Shown one piece after another: positions 5,401-11,258 of a stretch of 11,258 nt of DNA (positions are counted from its first letter, which is position 1; each line of letters begins with the position of its first letter). A program made the translations under genes and the position numbers. Origin of the DNA: an uncultured bacterium. GTDB taxonomy: Bacteria > Cyanobacteriota > Vampirovibrionia > Gastranaerophilales > Gastranaerophilaceae. The notes under the pieces were generated by a model, which worked only from the letters and a program-made list of their open reading frames with translations, had not been told where the DNA came from and ran no database searches. The stretch lies in the NCBI GenBank assembly GCA_905211505.1, contig CAJMAX010000038.1, positions 1-11,258 of the forward strand, read 5' to 3'.

Positions 5401-8238
5401 TAAAAGTTCTTTAATTGGAGATAACTCTTTTATCAGTTTATCTGTTTTTGAGTTTAAGTCGTTGATAACATCTGTATTTATTAACTCCAATTCCTGTTTG
5501 AAGTCCATAATTTTGTTATCTGTTACGGTTAATCTTTCGTATAAATCTATATTTTCAGTGCTGGCATGCCGTAATTCTTTTATAAAATCTAAAAGAACTG
5601 CAGATTTCTCTTCAATAAGTTCTGCATTATATGCAAAGCCTTGTTGTAGTCCGTTATCAATATTTTCTGAAAGTGTAGATAGATTTTCGCTTAATTCGTT
5701 TAATTTTTCAGCAACAAATCCGGATACTGAGGTTTCACTTGTTTTATCAAGATTGAGTATTGCAAAAGATTCTCCAAGTTGTTGGATTTGGTCTTTGAGC
5801 TGCAAAATTTCGGCAACGGTATCTGACAAACTTTCAGAAGGAAGGCTGTCTGTTCTTGTTAACTGTTGATATTCATTAAGTTTATCTAAAATTTGAGTAA
5901 ATTGATTTTCATTGAATGATTTGTAATTATTTAATTCATTTTCAACATTATTCAGTTGTTTTTTTATACTGTCGCTAATACCTTTGTCAGAGGTATCAAG
6001 AACAGTTTTGATATCTTCAAGGTATCTTTCAATTGAATTTATATTTAAGCTCTTTTCAATTTCGATACCGTCAAAATTCGATTTTTTATTTTGTATGATT
6101 TCTTTTATTTCTGAAATTTCTCTAATAATTTCTTCTTCATTTATTTTTAAATCTTTATTTAAGTATTCAGAAATTGTTGTTAATTTGTTCTCTATATTAT
6201 CTGTCTTGTTAGACAGTTCAAGCTGTTGTGAATTTATAGCTTCTTGAATATCTTCTTTAAATGAGTGAATATTTTGAGATAACGAATCTGTAAGATTTGA
6301 AAAATCAAGATTTTCAAGTTTTTCTGATAAATTTTCTTGTTTTTGTTTTATTTCATCAAGATTCGTGGATATTAATTCAGAATTGTTGAGGACTAATTGA
6401 ACAAAATCTTTTAAATCCTCTGCAATATTGTTGAATTCTTCAGCTGTAGCAGCAGAATCTATTGCTGTTTTTATTTCTGACAATTTTGAAATGACAGAAT
6501 CATTATGCAATTCTGTTGTATTAAGGATTTCAGTTTTTAAATCCTCAAGTTTGAGTTCAGCATTAGAAATTGTAACTGTTTTAGTATCACCGTTTCCGGA
6601 TTGAGAAAAATTCTTCAGGATTTCAACTATCTGTGCTGTGGTTTCTAAAATTTGTGATAAATCTTTTTTTTCTGCCTTATTTGGCATTTGCTGGATAATT
6701 TCTTCTGTATTTTCTTTGATTTTTGAGGAAATTAGCCAGTCTTCTATTGATGAAGCTTTATTATATATGTTTTCAAATTCATTATCCAGATTAAGATTAT
6801 CAATCATTTGTTCTATTTCATCAGTTTGCGAGGCTAATGATGAAATATCATCTTTATTGGCAAGATTTTGTATACTTTCAGCCAGAGTTGATTGATTTTC
6901 TTTTATATTTTCAATATCTTGTTGAGTTGCTGAATTTTCAAGTTTTTCTGAAATATTATCAGCTTTTTCCAGTAGTATGTTAACTATTTTACTACTGTGT
7001 TCATTATCAATAATTATTCTTTCTATATCTCCTTTTTGTGGAAGCCGGGATAACATTTTTGAAATATGCTGTTTTATATCGTAGCTTTCATTTTCAAACG
7101 AAATTTCATTGATACAAGACAAGACTTTTGCAACTACAGCTTCTTTGATATCAGTAACAATATTTTTTACAGTTGAAACTTCTTCTTTTATCAATGCTAA
7201 TTTTGATTCAATGTCAAAACTGTCCCCTTTTATATTACAGTTTTTAATATCTTCATTAAGCGTTTCCAGTTTTTGAAATAATTTTTGTAAAGATTCTTCC
7301 AGTAATTTGGTTCCTGGAAGTCCTTCTATATTCTGGGTAACTTTAGCTAATTTTTGTTTTACCTCTTCAGTTTGATTAACAATAGCTTCGGTTTTAAGCG
7401 TAATTTTTTCAAAATCTTTTTTTGAAACCATTTCGCTATTTGTTGCTTTAGAAATATTTTGTAGTTCTTCAATATCAGACTTTGACGCAAGCGAAACTAT
7501 TTTTTTTGAAATATTATCAGATTTTTCTATTATTAAATCAATGATGCCCTGTGTATATTTGAGGTTTTCATTTGCTGCTATGTTGTTTAGTAGTTTTTCA
7601 AGATTTAAATCTTTTTCTTCTGCAGATTTTAAATATGTTATTATTTCTTTTACTGCATTGCCAATTATCTCAATCTGTTTTTTTGCATTTGTTTTAAGTT
7701 TCTTGTTATCAGAATCTGCTATATTTGCAATGATGGGTTTTAAATTTGAACTAAGGCTATTTGTAATGTTTTTGTAAGCGTGATTAAGCTGTTCAAAATT
7801 ATCTTTTAATTGCTGTAGTGAAATTTTTATGTCTTCTTTATTGTTTTTTAAAGAGCTCAGAGAAGTATTTATTTTACCTGTTATTTCTTTTTGCAACTCA
7901 AGATGGTTGTTGAATTCTGTTAAATTTTTTGAAAAAGTATTATAAGCTTTGAGCATGTTTTTAGATTGAGCATGCTCATCTGCCTCTTCAAATAATATAT
8001 TCAAAGCTTTTTGAATATCATTGAATTTGACGGCTGTTGTAGAATATTTTAATTCTACTGTTTTTGTCAATTCTTCAAGATATACTTTGATAAGTTTAAT
8101 AGAATCTTCATTTTCTTCCATTAAATCAAGTTTATCATTTATACTTGCTAATAATTTATCAAAACTCTCTATATTTTTGTTATTAGCTCGTCTCATCTCC
8201 TTCAATAAATCAACGATTACTTCTAATTCTTGAGCCAT
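2431..8238 (-). CDS. Giant coiled-coil protein (1935 aa), function unknown
   Basis: I do not recognise a named family. The whole chain reads as heptad-rich alpha helix, full of Glu, Lys, Ile, Leu, Asn and Ser, with very few Pro, Trp and Cys. There is no signal peptide, membrane segment or nucleotide-binding motif such as a Walker A loop, so it is probably a long cytoplasmic rod or scaffold. Visible sub-structure: an N-terminal segment KEMRRANNKNIESFDKLL (13-30) that recurs as KELRHASTENIDLYERL (887-903); EKSDNISKK (238-246) echoed by EKADNISEK (424-432); scattered KxDxxxLxxxT motifs; an acidic linker at 1209-1248; then repeats with a KIDII core from about 1307 to 1550, and a coiled-coil C-terminus. 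Start choice: ATG at 8238 has AAGGA 7 nt upstream (8246-8250) and a sigma70-like promoter (8273-8301). It is the first gene of a unit with glcD, overlapping it by 11 bp. Possible roles are cytoskeletal, cell-shape or chromosome-organising, but that is only inference from shape. Confidence 0.9.
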   Translation of the reverse strand: MAQELEVIVDLLKEMRRANNKNIESFDKLLASINDKLDLMEENEDSIKLIKVYLEELTKTVELKYSTTAVKFNDIQKALNILFEEADEHAQSKNMLKAYNTFSKNLTEFNNHLELQKEITGKINTSLSSLKNNKEDIKISLQQLKDNFEQLNHAYKNITNSLSSNLKPIIANIADSDNKKLKTNAKKQIEIIGNAVKEIITYLKSAEEKDLNLEKLLNNIAANENLKYTQGIIDLIIEKSDNISKKIVSLASKSDIEELQNISKATNSEMVSKKDFEKITLKTEAIVNQTEEVKQKLAKVTQNIEGLPGTKLLEESLQKLFQKLETLNEDIKNCNIKGDSFDIESKLALIKEEVSTVKNIVTDIKEAVVAKVLSCINEISFENESYDIKQHISKMLSRLPQKGDIERIIIDNEHSSKIVNILLEKADNISEKLENSATQQDIENIKENQSTLAESIQNLANKDDISSLASQTDEIEQMIDNLNLDNEFENIYNKASSIEDWLISSKIKENTEEIIQQMPNKAEKKDLSQILETTAQIVEILKNFSQSGNGDTKTVTISNAELKLEDLKTEILNTTELHNDSVISKLSEIKTAIDSAATAEEFNNIAEDLKDFVQLVLNNSELISTNLDEIKQKQENLSEKLENLDFSNLTDSLSQNIHSFKEDIQEAINSQQLELSNKTDNIENKLTTISEYLNKDLKINEEEIIREISEIKEIIQNKKSNFDGIEIEKSLNINSIERYLEDIKTVLDTSDKGISDSIKKQLNNVENELNNYKSFNENQFTQILDKLNEYQQLTRTDSLPSESLSDTVAEILQLKDQIQQLGESFAILNLDKTSETSVSGFVAEKLNELSENLSTLSENIDNGLQQGFAYNAELIEEKSAVLLDFIKELRHASTENIDLYERLTVTDNKIMDFKQELELINTDVINDLNSKTDKLIKELSPIKELLTCLAVQTPEGPQTGKIKEQLGILHDSVQDDITECTKYAKSTFERLEETYEQISKDLTSTERNLRDFILGDIDSVIIKIDNLKSDLENTLNQITPPDAEQMEELHTFVSQIVNFKNEQQEYLKEIAEDIKTSINDKITSQHDEIKSMITVAMNNEEIIQAIEKLKRCFKSKIKELSKIQQENQNISDEFGTNQYEEVFEKNKNAKVIEEIKDDFNKFSSLISNLSDENPEIEEVLNTIREKIDTITVVKNNKVQRNNNVDILPDEDFSEGENEDKEFEELAVDEDFSEGNDEDDFDTDDEEDEILLGANNFDFIKAFDLLKQDINNLRSDIERVLPENVRSSSLNSIPTLGNNNLLMSLNNKVELLAKTLKTDWLEEIKGYLAGGEIHSLLEDISDKINILTLTDNSEWIQEIKQALEQLNAGEINTGSNQEIQTMLALINEKIDILASSDDHDLMEDVRDVIERIYEDDLDNQSRQNEDIKKLLSNLDQKIDIIATSDNYDSIEDIKESIENLDKKIDVIATDNNAYQLDEIKDTLSILEEKVDSISDTSSYTNLDSIQDTLLSIENKIDTIIIPEKFDKLSESDAKITSMLEALNHKIDIISSSEDNINTQQDIDDVKHLILAQMDYIERLEHNNKTDAFKKCLKELTLEVNNLNLNSNSSNNKLQKTLKDMKDSIMTAVVTIFEQVSFIEESEDIKDFVEEKTEIINKNLVEVTKQLKQITNSSEDPDYTYSMQDIESDLAKLRLALNELQNNELESQSSELANISDSLYRITSTVEELQSSMTQDEIKDIKSDIYNIQEQTQKLLINSDESYNALNNGLEDFGKMITNQISNKVDKVTQMLEKSSDSDKVMRQALIYMGEWIDSASESMNKISTNSDEIIEIKAAIETLKKDIPEQTDILNSIEEKFDEQQARLSFFEKQISKLSGIEDKFEQQQERIDRLEMSLEKILNAVEDIDDTKVTRKIDKIDKQLAKLSTNIEKLASYVD
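3580..4326 (-). repeat. Degenerate protein repeats with KIDII core in the giant coiled-coil protein
   Basis: At least eight copies of a motif resembling L-x-x-K-I-D-I-I-A-x-S-D-N followed by D/E-D-I-K-x-x-I. The core lysines are at residues 1307, 1342, 1388, 1436, 1462, 1488, 1514 and 1544. The spacing is exactly 26 residues three times in a row (1436 to 1514) and looser outside that block (35, 46, 48 and 30). The copies have diverged at DNA level, so this is an old protein repeat rather than a recent satellite. A 26-residue period is not a multiple of seven, so each unit probably breaks the heptad register (helical hairpin or stutter). Confidence 0.75.
4495..4614 (-). other. Acidic linker in the giant coiled-coil protein with duplicated DEDFSEG motif
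   Basis: This encodes residues 1209-1248, of which 25 of 40 are Asp or Glu. The heptapeptide DEDFSEG occurs at 1209-1215 and again at 1228-1234, and the surrounding DNA repeats too, pointing to a small internal duplication. It divides the long N-terminal coiled coil from the repeat-bearing C-terminal third, so it probably is a disordered hinge or a binding site for a basic partner; that role is inferred. Confidence 0.75.
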
Positions 8239-8272
8239 TTCTTAGTCCTTAAAAATAAATCCCTACATTTTG

Positions 8273-8301
8273 ATTTTAGCAGGCATAGAACTTTTAGTAA
8301 A
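8273..8301 (-). promoter_or_regulatory. Sigma70-like promoter for the coiled-coil/glcD unit
   Basis: Reading leftward, TTTACT (8296-8301) and TAAAAT (8273-8278) are separated by exactly 17 bp. They match the -35 and -10 consensus at 4 of 6 and 5 of 6 positions. A start point near 8266 would leave a short leader of about 28 nt with the AAGGA ribosome site (8246-8250) before the ATG at 8238. The region is AT-rich, so chance matches are possible. Confidence 0.5.
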
Positions 8302-8328
8302 TTTTATTTCATATATTTATTACAAATG

Positions 8329-8358
8329 TTAAGAATCCATACAATTTATATTTAAAAT
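8329..8358 (+). promoter_or_regulatory. Weak candidate promoter for the 2-oxoacid oxidoreductase operon
   Basis: TTAAGA (8329-8334) and TAAAAT (8353-8358) are 18 bp apart, upstream of the first operon gene at 8411. A second -10-like hexamer, TAGAAT (8372-8377), has no good -35. The sequence is so AT-rich that several placements are possible. A rightward promoter must lie in 8239-8410 because the upstream gene diverges, but its exact position is uncertain. Confidence 0.3.
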
Positions 8359-8410
8359 TTAGTATTAGTGATAGAATGTTGTGGAAGATATATTGAAAAG
8401 AGGGGATAGT

Positions 8411-8623
8411 ATGAGTCACATTGTCATAAATGAAAATAAGTGTAAGGCTTGTTATTTGTGTGTAAAAGAATGTCCTAAAAATTTGATAAAAATAAGTGAA
8501 AAAACAAATAATTTAGGAAATAAAATTGTGGAATTTTCGGACCCTGAGCATGTATGTTTAGGGTGTGCAATGTGCGCGACTAGATGTCCGGATTTAGCTA
8601 TAACAGAGGTATATAAAGGATAA
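8411..8623 (+). CDS. 2-oxoacid:ferredoxin oxidoreductase, ferredoxin-like (delta) subunit
   Basis: A 70-residue 2[4Fe-4S] ferredoxin subunit that carries electrons from the thiamine-diphosphate site to free ferredoxin. The cluster motifs are plain: Cys11-x2-Cys14-x2-Cys17-x3-Cys21-Pro and Cys49-x2-Cys52-x2-Cys55-x3-Cys59-Pro. In the two-cluster fold the first three cysteines of one motif pair with the last cysteine of the other. I chose ATG 8411 because AGAGGGG lies just upstream (8399-8405) with good spacing and ferredoxin homology begins there; the in-frame GTG at 8381 would add ten unlikely residues and bury that ribosome site. It is the first gene of a four-gene operon, and its stop overlaps the end of the ribosome site of the alpha subunit gene (AAAGGA, 8615-8620). 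On sequence alone a free ferredoxin is possible, but the gene order makes the subunit role nearly certain. Confidence 0.93.
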   Translation: MSHIVINENKCKACYLCVKECPKNLIKISEKTNNLGNKIVEFSDPEHVCLGCAMCATRCPDLAITEVYKG

Positions 8624-8626
8624 ATA

Positions 8627-9694
8627 ATGGTAGAATGTTTAACTGGTAAAAAAGTTTTAATGAAAGGTAATTATGCAATAGCAAATGCGGCTGTTTTAGC
8701 CGGCTGCCAGTGCTATTTTGGTTACCCTATTACTCCGCAGAGTGAAATTGGAGAGTTCATGAGCGGTAAAATGCAAGAATTAGGAAGAGCTTATGTTTCT
8801 GCTGAAAGTGAACTGGCTGCTATTAACATGGTATTAGGAGCTTGTTCTACTGGAGTAAAAGCGATGTCTTCATCATCTTCTTGCGCTGTTGCTCTTATGC
8901 AGGAAGCCTTATCTTATGCTACAGCTGATGAACTTCCTGTAGTTCTTGTTAGTGTTATGAGAGGCGGACCCGGATTAGGAAACATTTATCCATCTCAAGG
9001 GGATTATTTTCAGGCAACAAAAGGCGGCGGAAATGGAGATTATAAACTGATAGTGCTGGCGCCTTCTACTGTTCAGGAGTGTGTGGATTTAACTTATAAA
9101 GCTTTTTATCTTGCTCATAAATATAGAAATCCTGCTGTGCTATTGGCAGATGGTATGCTTGGGCAAATGATGGAGCCTGTTGAATTTAAACCTTATCCAT
9201 ATCCTGAAGTAGATAATTCCTCCTGGGCATTGACCGGTGCAAAAAATAGAGCATCAAGAATTATAAGATCGTATGCTCCTCTTGCAGATAATCAATGCGT
9301 ATTTTTAGAAAAATTATTTGATAAATATAAAGCTTTGGAAGAAAATGAAACAGAGTGGGAAGAAATCGGAACCGAAGATGCAGATATTATATTAGTAAGT
9401 TTCGGCAGTACATCTCGAAATGTCAAAACCGCGGTTAAAATGCTTAGGGAAAAAGGTATAAAAGCCGGTTCATTCAGACCTGTTACATTATTCCCATTCC
9501 CAGGTAAGCGATTGCAGGAACTTTCACATATTGTTAAAAAATTTGTTGTGGTTGAAGTTAATATGGGACAAATGGTATATGATGTCAAACTTGCTGTTAA
9601 CGGTGTTGTTCCTGTTGATTTGATTCACAAAGGAGTTGGAACTCCTCCTCCTCCTGAAGAAATTGTTGCACAAGTGTTGGAGGGGTTAAAGTAA
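8627..9694 (+). CDS. vorB: 2-oxoacid:ferredoxin oxidoreductase alpha subunit (VorB-like)
   Basis: A 355-residue alpha subunit carrying the pyrimidine-binding half of the thiamine-diphosphate site and the transketolase C-terminal-like domain. Signatures are GYPITPQSEI (32-41), AESELAAINMV (59-69, with Glu60 a conserved cofactor-contacting position in this family), the serine run SSSSS (81-85), and RGGPGLGNIYPSQGDYFQATKGGG (112-135). The RGGPGLG version is what I know from subunits annotated as 3-methyl-2-oxobutanoate:ferredoxin oxidoreductase VorB; KorA (2-oxoglutarate) proteins usually have RGGPSTG. The substrate is therefore probably a branched-chain 2-oxoacid, but names in this family are poorly tied to measured substrates. 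The C-terminal half has GTEDADIILVSFGSTSRN and ends in VGTPPPPEEI. The ATG has AAAGGA 6 nt upstream. It follows the ferredoxin gene after 3 nt, and its stop shares one base with the beta subunit start. Confidence 0.93.
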   Translation: MVECLTGKKVLMKGNYAIANAAVLAGCQCYFGYPITPQSEIGEFMSGKMQELGRAYVSAESELAAINMVLGACSTGVKAMSSSSSCAVALMQEALSYATADELPVVLVSVMRGGPGLGNIYPSQGDYFQATKGGGNGDYKLIVLAPSTVQECVDLTYKAFYLAHKYRNPAVLLADGMLGQMMEPVEFKPYPYPEVDNSSWALTGAKNRASRIIRSYAPLADNQCVFLEKLFDKYKALEENETEWEEIGTEDADIILVSFGSTSRNVKTAVKMLREKGIKAGSFRPVTLFPFPGKRLQELSHIVKKFVVVEVNMGQMVYDVKLAVNGVVPVDLIHKGVGTPPPPEEIVAQVLEGLK

Positions 9695-10446
9695 TGTCTA
9701 AACAAGTTTTTAAAATAGCAGATTCTTTTAAAAAAGATGCAAAATATACTTTTTGTCCCGGGTGTGATCACGGGGTGGCGGTTAGATTGGTCGCAGAAGT
9801 GTTGGATGAACTGGGTATTCGTGATAATACAATTGTTGCAGCTTCTATCGGGTGCTCGGTAACAATTTATGATTTTTTGGAGATTGATGCGCTAGAAGCA
9901 CCGCATGGCAGGGCTTTAGCTGAAGCGACTGGTATAAAACGTGCTATGCCTGATAAATTTGTATTTACATATCAAGGTGATGGTGATTTTGCTTCAATAG
10001 GCTTAGCTGAAAGTACTCATGCAGCATTGAGGGGTGAAAATTTATCAGCAATATGTATAAACAATACAACTTATGGGATGACAGGCGGTCAGTTGGGGCC
10101 AACAACTTTACTGGGGCAAGTTACAACAACTTCGCCTACAGGTAGAAATGTTTCATACTATGGTTATCCTATAAAAATGGCCGAGCATATAGCCTTATGT
10201 GATGGTACAGCTTTCAGTGCAAGAGTATCTTTAGACACTGTTCCTAATATCAGAAAGGCAAAACAGGCAATTAAAAAAGCTTTTGAAGTTCAGCTTCAAG
10301 GATTAGGTTTTGGCTTTGTTGAAATTCTATCAACTTGTCCTACGAATTGGAGAATGTCTCCACAACAGGCTCATGAAAGAGTTCGGAATGAAATGATGAA
10401 TGTTTTCAAACCTGGTATATATAAAGATATTACAGTAAAAGATTAG
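9694..10446 (+). CDS. 2-oxoacid:ferredoxin oxidoreductase beta subunit (thiamine diphosphate and Fe-S)
   Basis: A 250-residue beta subunit holding the diphosphate half of the thiamine cofactor site and one [4Fe-4S] cluster. The cofactor motif is GDGDFASIGLAE (95-106) with the closing Asn123-Asn124, followed by TYGMTGGQ (126-133), as in this enzyme family. Likely cluster ligands are Cys21 and Cys24 in FCPGCDHG, Cys54 in SIGCS, and Cys215 in STCPTNW, matching the four-cysteine layout of the family. APHGRALAEATGIK (69-82) is also typical. The start ATG overlaps the stop of the alpha gene by one base (TAATG), with a strong GGAGGGG (9679-9685) ahead of it, which argues for coupled, equimolar synthesis. 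The length is normal and no key residue is missing. Substrate is as uncertain as for the alpha subunit. Confidence 0.93.
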   Translation: MSKQVFKIADSFKKDAKYTFCPGCDHGVAVRLVAEVLDELGIRDNTIVAASIGCSVTIYDFLEIDALEAPHGRALAEATGIKRAMPDKFVFTYQGDGDFASIGLAESTHAALRGENLSAICINNTTYGMTGGQLGPTTLLGQVTTTSPTGRNVSYYGYPIKMAEHIALCDGTAFSARVSLDTVPNIRKAKQAIKKAFEVQLQGLGFGFVEILSTCPTNWRMSPQQAHERVRNEMMNVFKPGIYKDITVKD

Positions 10447-10460
10447 GTAAGGAATATTAT

Positions 10461-11009
10461 ATGGAAAAAGATTTTATAATTGCAGGATTTGGTGGACAAG
10501 GTGTATTGCTTGCCGGTGAGGTCTTGGCTAATGGATTTATGCTTGACGATAAGAAAGTAACCTGGTACCCGTCTTACGGGGCTGAAATGCGTGGTGGAAC
10601 TGTGAATTGCGGTATTGTTATGGCTGATGATGAAGTTAGTGCTGTGCAAAAATCTCATGCTGATTATATTATTGTATTAAATCAGGCTTCTTTTGATAAA
10701 TATACTTCATTTGTGAGACCTGGTGGAACTATTATTGTAAATACCTCTCTGGCTAAAGAAGTAAAAAAACGAGATGATATTAAATATGTTTTTGCGCCAA
10801 TCACTCAAATGGCTGAAGAAGAACTTGGAAATATTAAAATGTCTAATATCCTTGCATTAGGGATTTTGTCGAAAGTTAGCTGTCTTATTTCTGTGGAATC
10901 TCTTGAAAAAGCTTTGAACAATGTGATTCCGCCGCACCGAAAACAATTAATTCCGAAAAATATAGAAGCATTAAAACTCGGTTATGAGTATGATTTATTG
11001 GCTAAATAG
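10461..11009 (+). CDS. 2-oxoacid:ferredoxin oxidoreductase gamma subunit
   Basis: A 182-residue gamma subunit of the pyruvate/2-ketoisovalerate oxidoreductase family, which in related complexes helps form the coenzyme A site and the subunit interface. It opens with the glycine-rich GFGGQGVLLAGEVLA (9-23) and has the hallmark WYPSYGAEMRGGTVNCGI (35-52). It ends with the expected IPPHRKQLIPKNIEALKLGYE helix region. The ATG at 10461 has AAGGA (10449-10453) 7 nt upstream and lies 14 nt after the beta stop. As the last gene of the set it completes a four-subunit enzyme with no fusion or missing part. Confidence 0.93.
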   Translation: MEKDFIIAGFGGQGVLLAGEVLANGFMLDDKKVTWYPSYGAEMRGGTVNCGIVMADDEVSAVQKSHADYIIVLNQASFDKYTSFVRPGGTIIVNTSLAKEVKKRDDIKYVFAPITQMAEEELGNIKMSNILALGILSKVSCLISVESLEKALNNVIPPHRKQLIPKNIEALKLGYEYDLLAK

Positions 11010-11012
11010 TTC

Positions 11013-11036
11013 AAAATCACCTAAAAAGTTGATTTT
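11013..11036 (+). terminator. Weak AT-rich hairpin after the oxidoreductase operon
   Basis: AAAATCA (11013-11019) and TGATTTT (11030-11036) form a perfect 7-bp stem with a 10-nt loop, starting 4 nt after the gamma-subunit stop. The stem has only one G-C pair and is followed by AAATTTATAA instead of a clean T-run, so it is a poor intrinsic terminator. The next ORF starts 55 nt later on the same strand and may be read through. Confidence 0.25.
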
Positions 11037-11091
11037 AAATTTATAAGAACAGTTTATTCTTTATATGTGATATATAAGAGGTTTATTCAAA

Positions 11092-11258
11092 GTGAAACGA
11101 GAACTTATTTCTGCTATTAGAGAAAAAGAATTACAACTGGCGAAATTAAGAGAACATATTGATAAGAGTAAAGTTTGTTCGGATTTATATGATAAGATGC
11201 TTCTGGAAAAAGCAATTTTAAAAAAACAGCTTGAGGATTTGCAAAATAATTCTATAGT
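11092..11258 (+). CDS. Small helical/coiled-coil protein, 3' end cut by the window edge
   Basis: This frame opens with GTG at 11092 and stays open for 55 codons to the edge. It is preceded by AAGAGG (11076-11081) about 10 nt upstream. The visible part begins MKRELISAIREKELQLAKL and continues with charged, leucine-rich heptads ending KKQLEDLQNN, so it is predicted to be a coiled coil. There is one cysteine and no membrane segment or known motif. I do not recognise the family and cannot know the full length. The GTG start and lack of homology evidence keep confidence moderate; the clean reading and ribosome site support a real gene. It may be co-transcribed with the oxidoreductase genes. Confidence 0.6.
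   Translation, partial: MKRELISAIREKELQLAKLREHIDKSKVCSDLYDKMLLEKAILKKQLEDLQNNSI

Noticed and set aside
8381..8410. GTG start extending the ferredoxin subunit by ten residues
   Set aside because: The ribosome site AGAGGGG lies within this extension and points to ATG 8411, where family similarity begins.
9292..9588. Minus-strand ORF inside the alpha subunit gene
   Set aside because: Antisense shadow of a strongly conserved coding region.
10443..10658. Minus-strand ORF spanning the beta/gamma junction
   Set aside because: It overlaps two confident genes and shows no motif or ribosome site.
1..11258. tRNA, rRNA, riboswitch or CRISPR loci
   Set aside because: I found no cloverleaf-like arms, rRNA-like conserved stretches or repeat-spacer arrays in any intergenic part.

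Overview
The window is low-GC bacterial DNA. It most resembles a gut-type member of the Gastranaerophilales (Melainabacteria/Vampirovibrionia, non-photosynthetic relatives of Cyanobacteria). This placement is an inference from three things: the prepilin signature FTLAEVLITLGIIGVV, the dispersed repeats whose translation reads HPELVSG, and an anaerobic ferredoxin-linked 2-oxoacid oxidoreductase. No rRNA or other marker gene is present to confirm it.

Layout. (1) Positions 1-331 are a non-coding, comparatively GC-rich stretch. A composite repeat of about 287 bp (45-331) is bounded by a near-perfect 12-bp terminal inverted repeat and contains a strong 23-bp imperfect hairpin. (2) Directly abutting it, on +, is a type IV prepilin/pseudopilin-like gene whose 5' end is broken or recoded. 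The only ATG that gives a proper leader lies inside the repeat border and is one nucleotide out of frame. (3) On the - strand, tail-to-tail with the prepilin and only 4 bp away, is a two-gene unit transcribed leftward. It holds a giant 1935-residue coiled-coil protein (2431-8238) followed, with an 11-bp overlap, by a solitary GlcD-type FAD-linked 2-hydroxyacid oxidase (1056-2441). (4) A divergent AT-rich promoter region (8239-8410) separates this unit from a rightward operon. (5) That operon is a complete four-subunit 2-oxoacid:ferredoxin oxidoreductase in the order ferredoxin, alpha, beta, gamma (8411-11009), with good Shine-Dalgarno sites and spacings from a 1-nt overlap to 14 nt. (6) A new small coiled-coil ORF starts at 11092 and runs off the right edge.

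How the parts work together. The four-subunit enzyme oxidatively decarboxylates a 2-oxoacid (the alpha subunit looks VorB-like, so branched-chain 2-oxoacids are the first guess) to acyl-CoA and passes the electrons to ferredoxin. GlcD could make 2-oxoacids from 2-hydroxyacids, but no GlcE/GlcF or electron-transfer flavoprotein partner is visible, so a link between the two units is only suggestive. The prepilin is unrelated to both.

The least explained objects are the repeat/prepilin junction and the giant coiled-coil protein. The latter has a 40-residue acidic linker, a run of repeats around a KIDII core (three successive spacings of exactly 26 residues), and an N-terminal segment repeated near residue 887.
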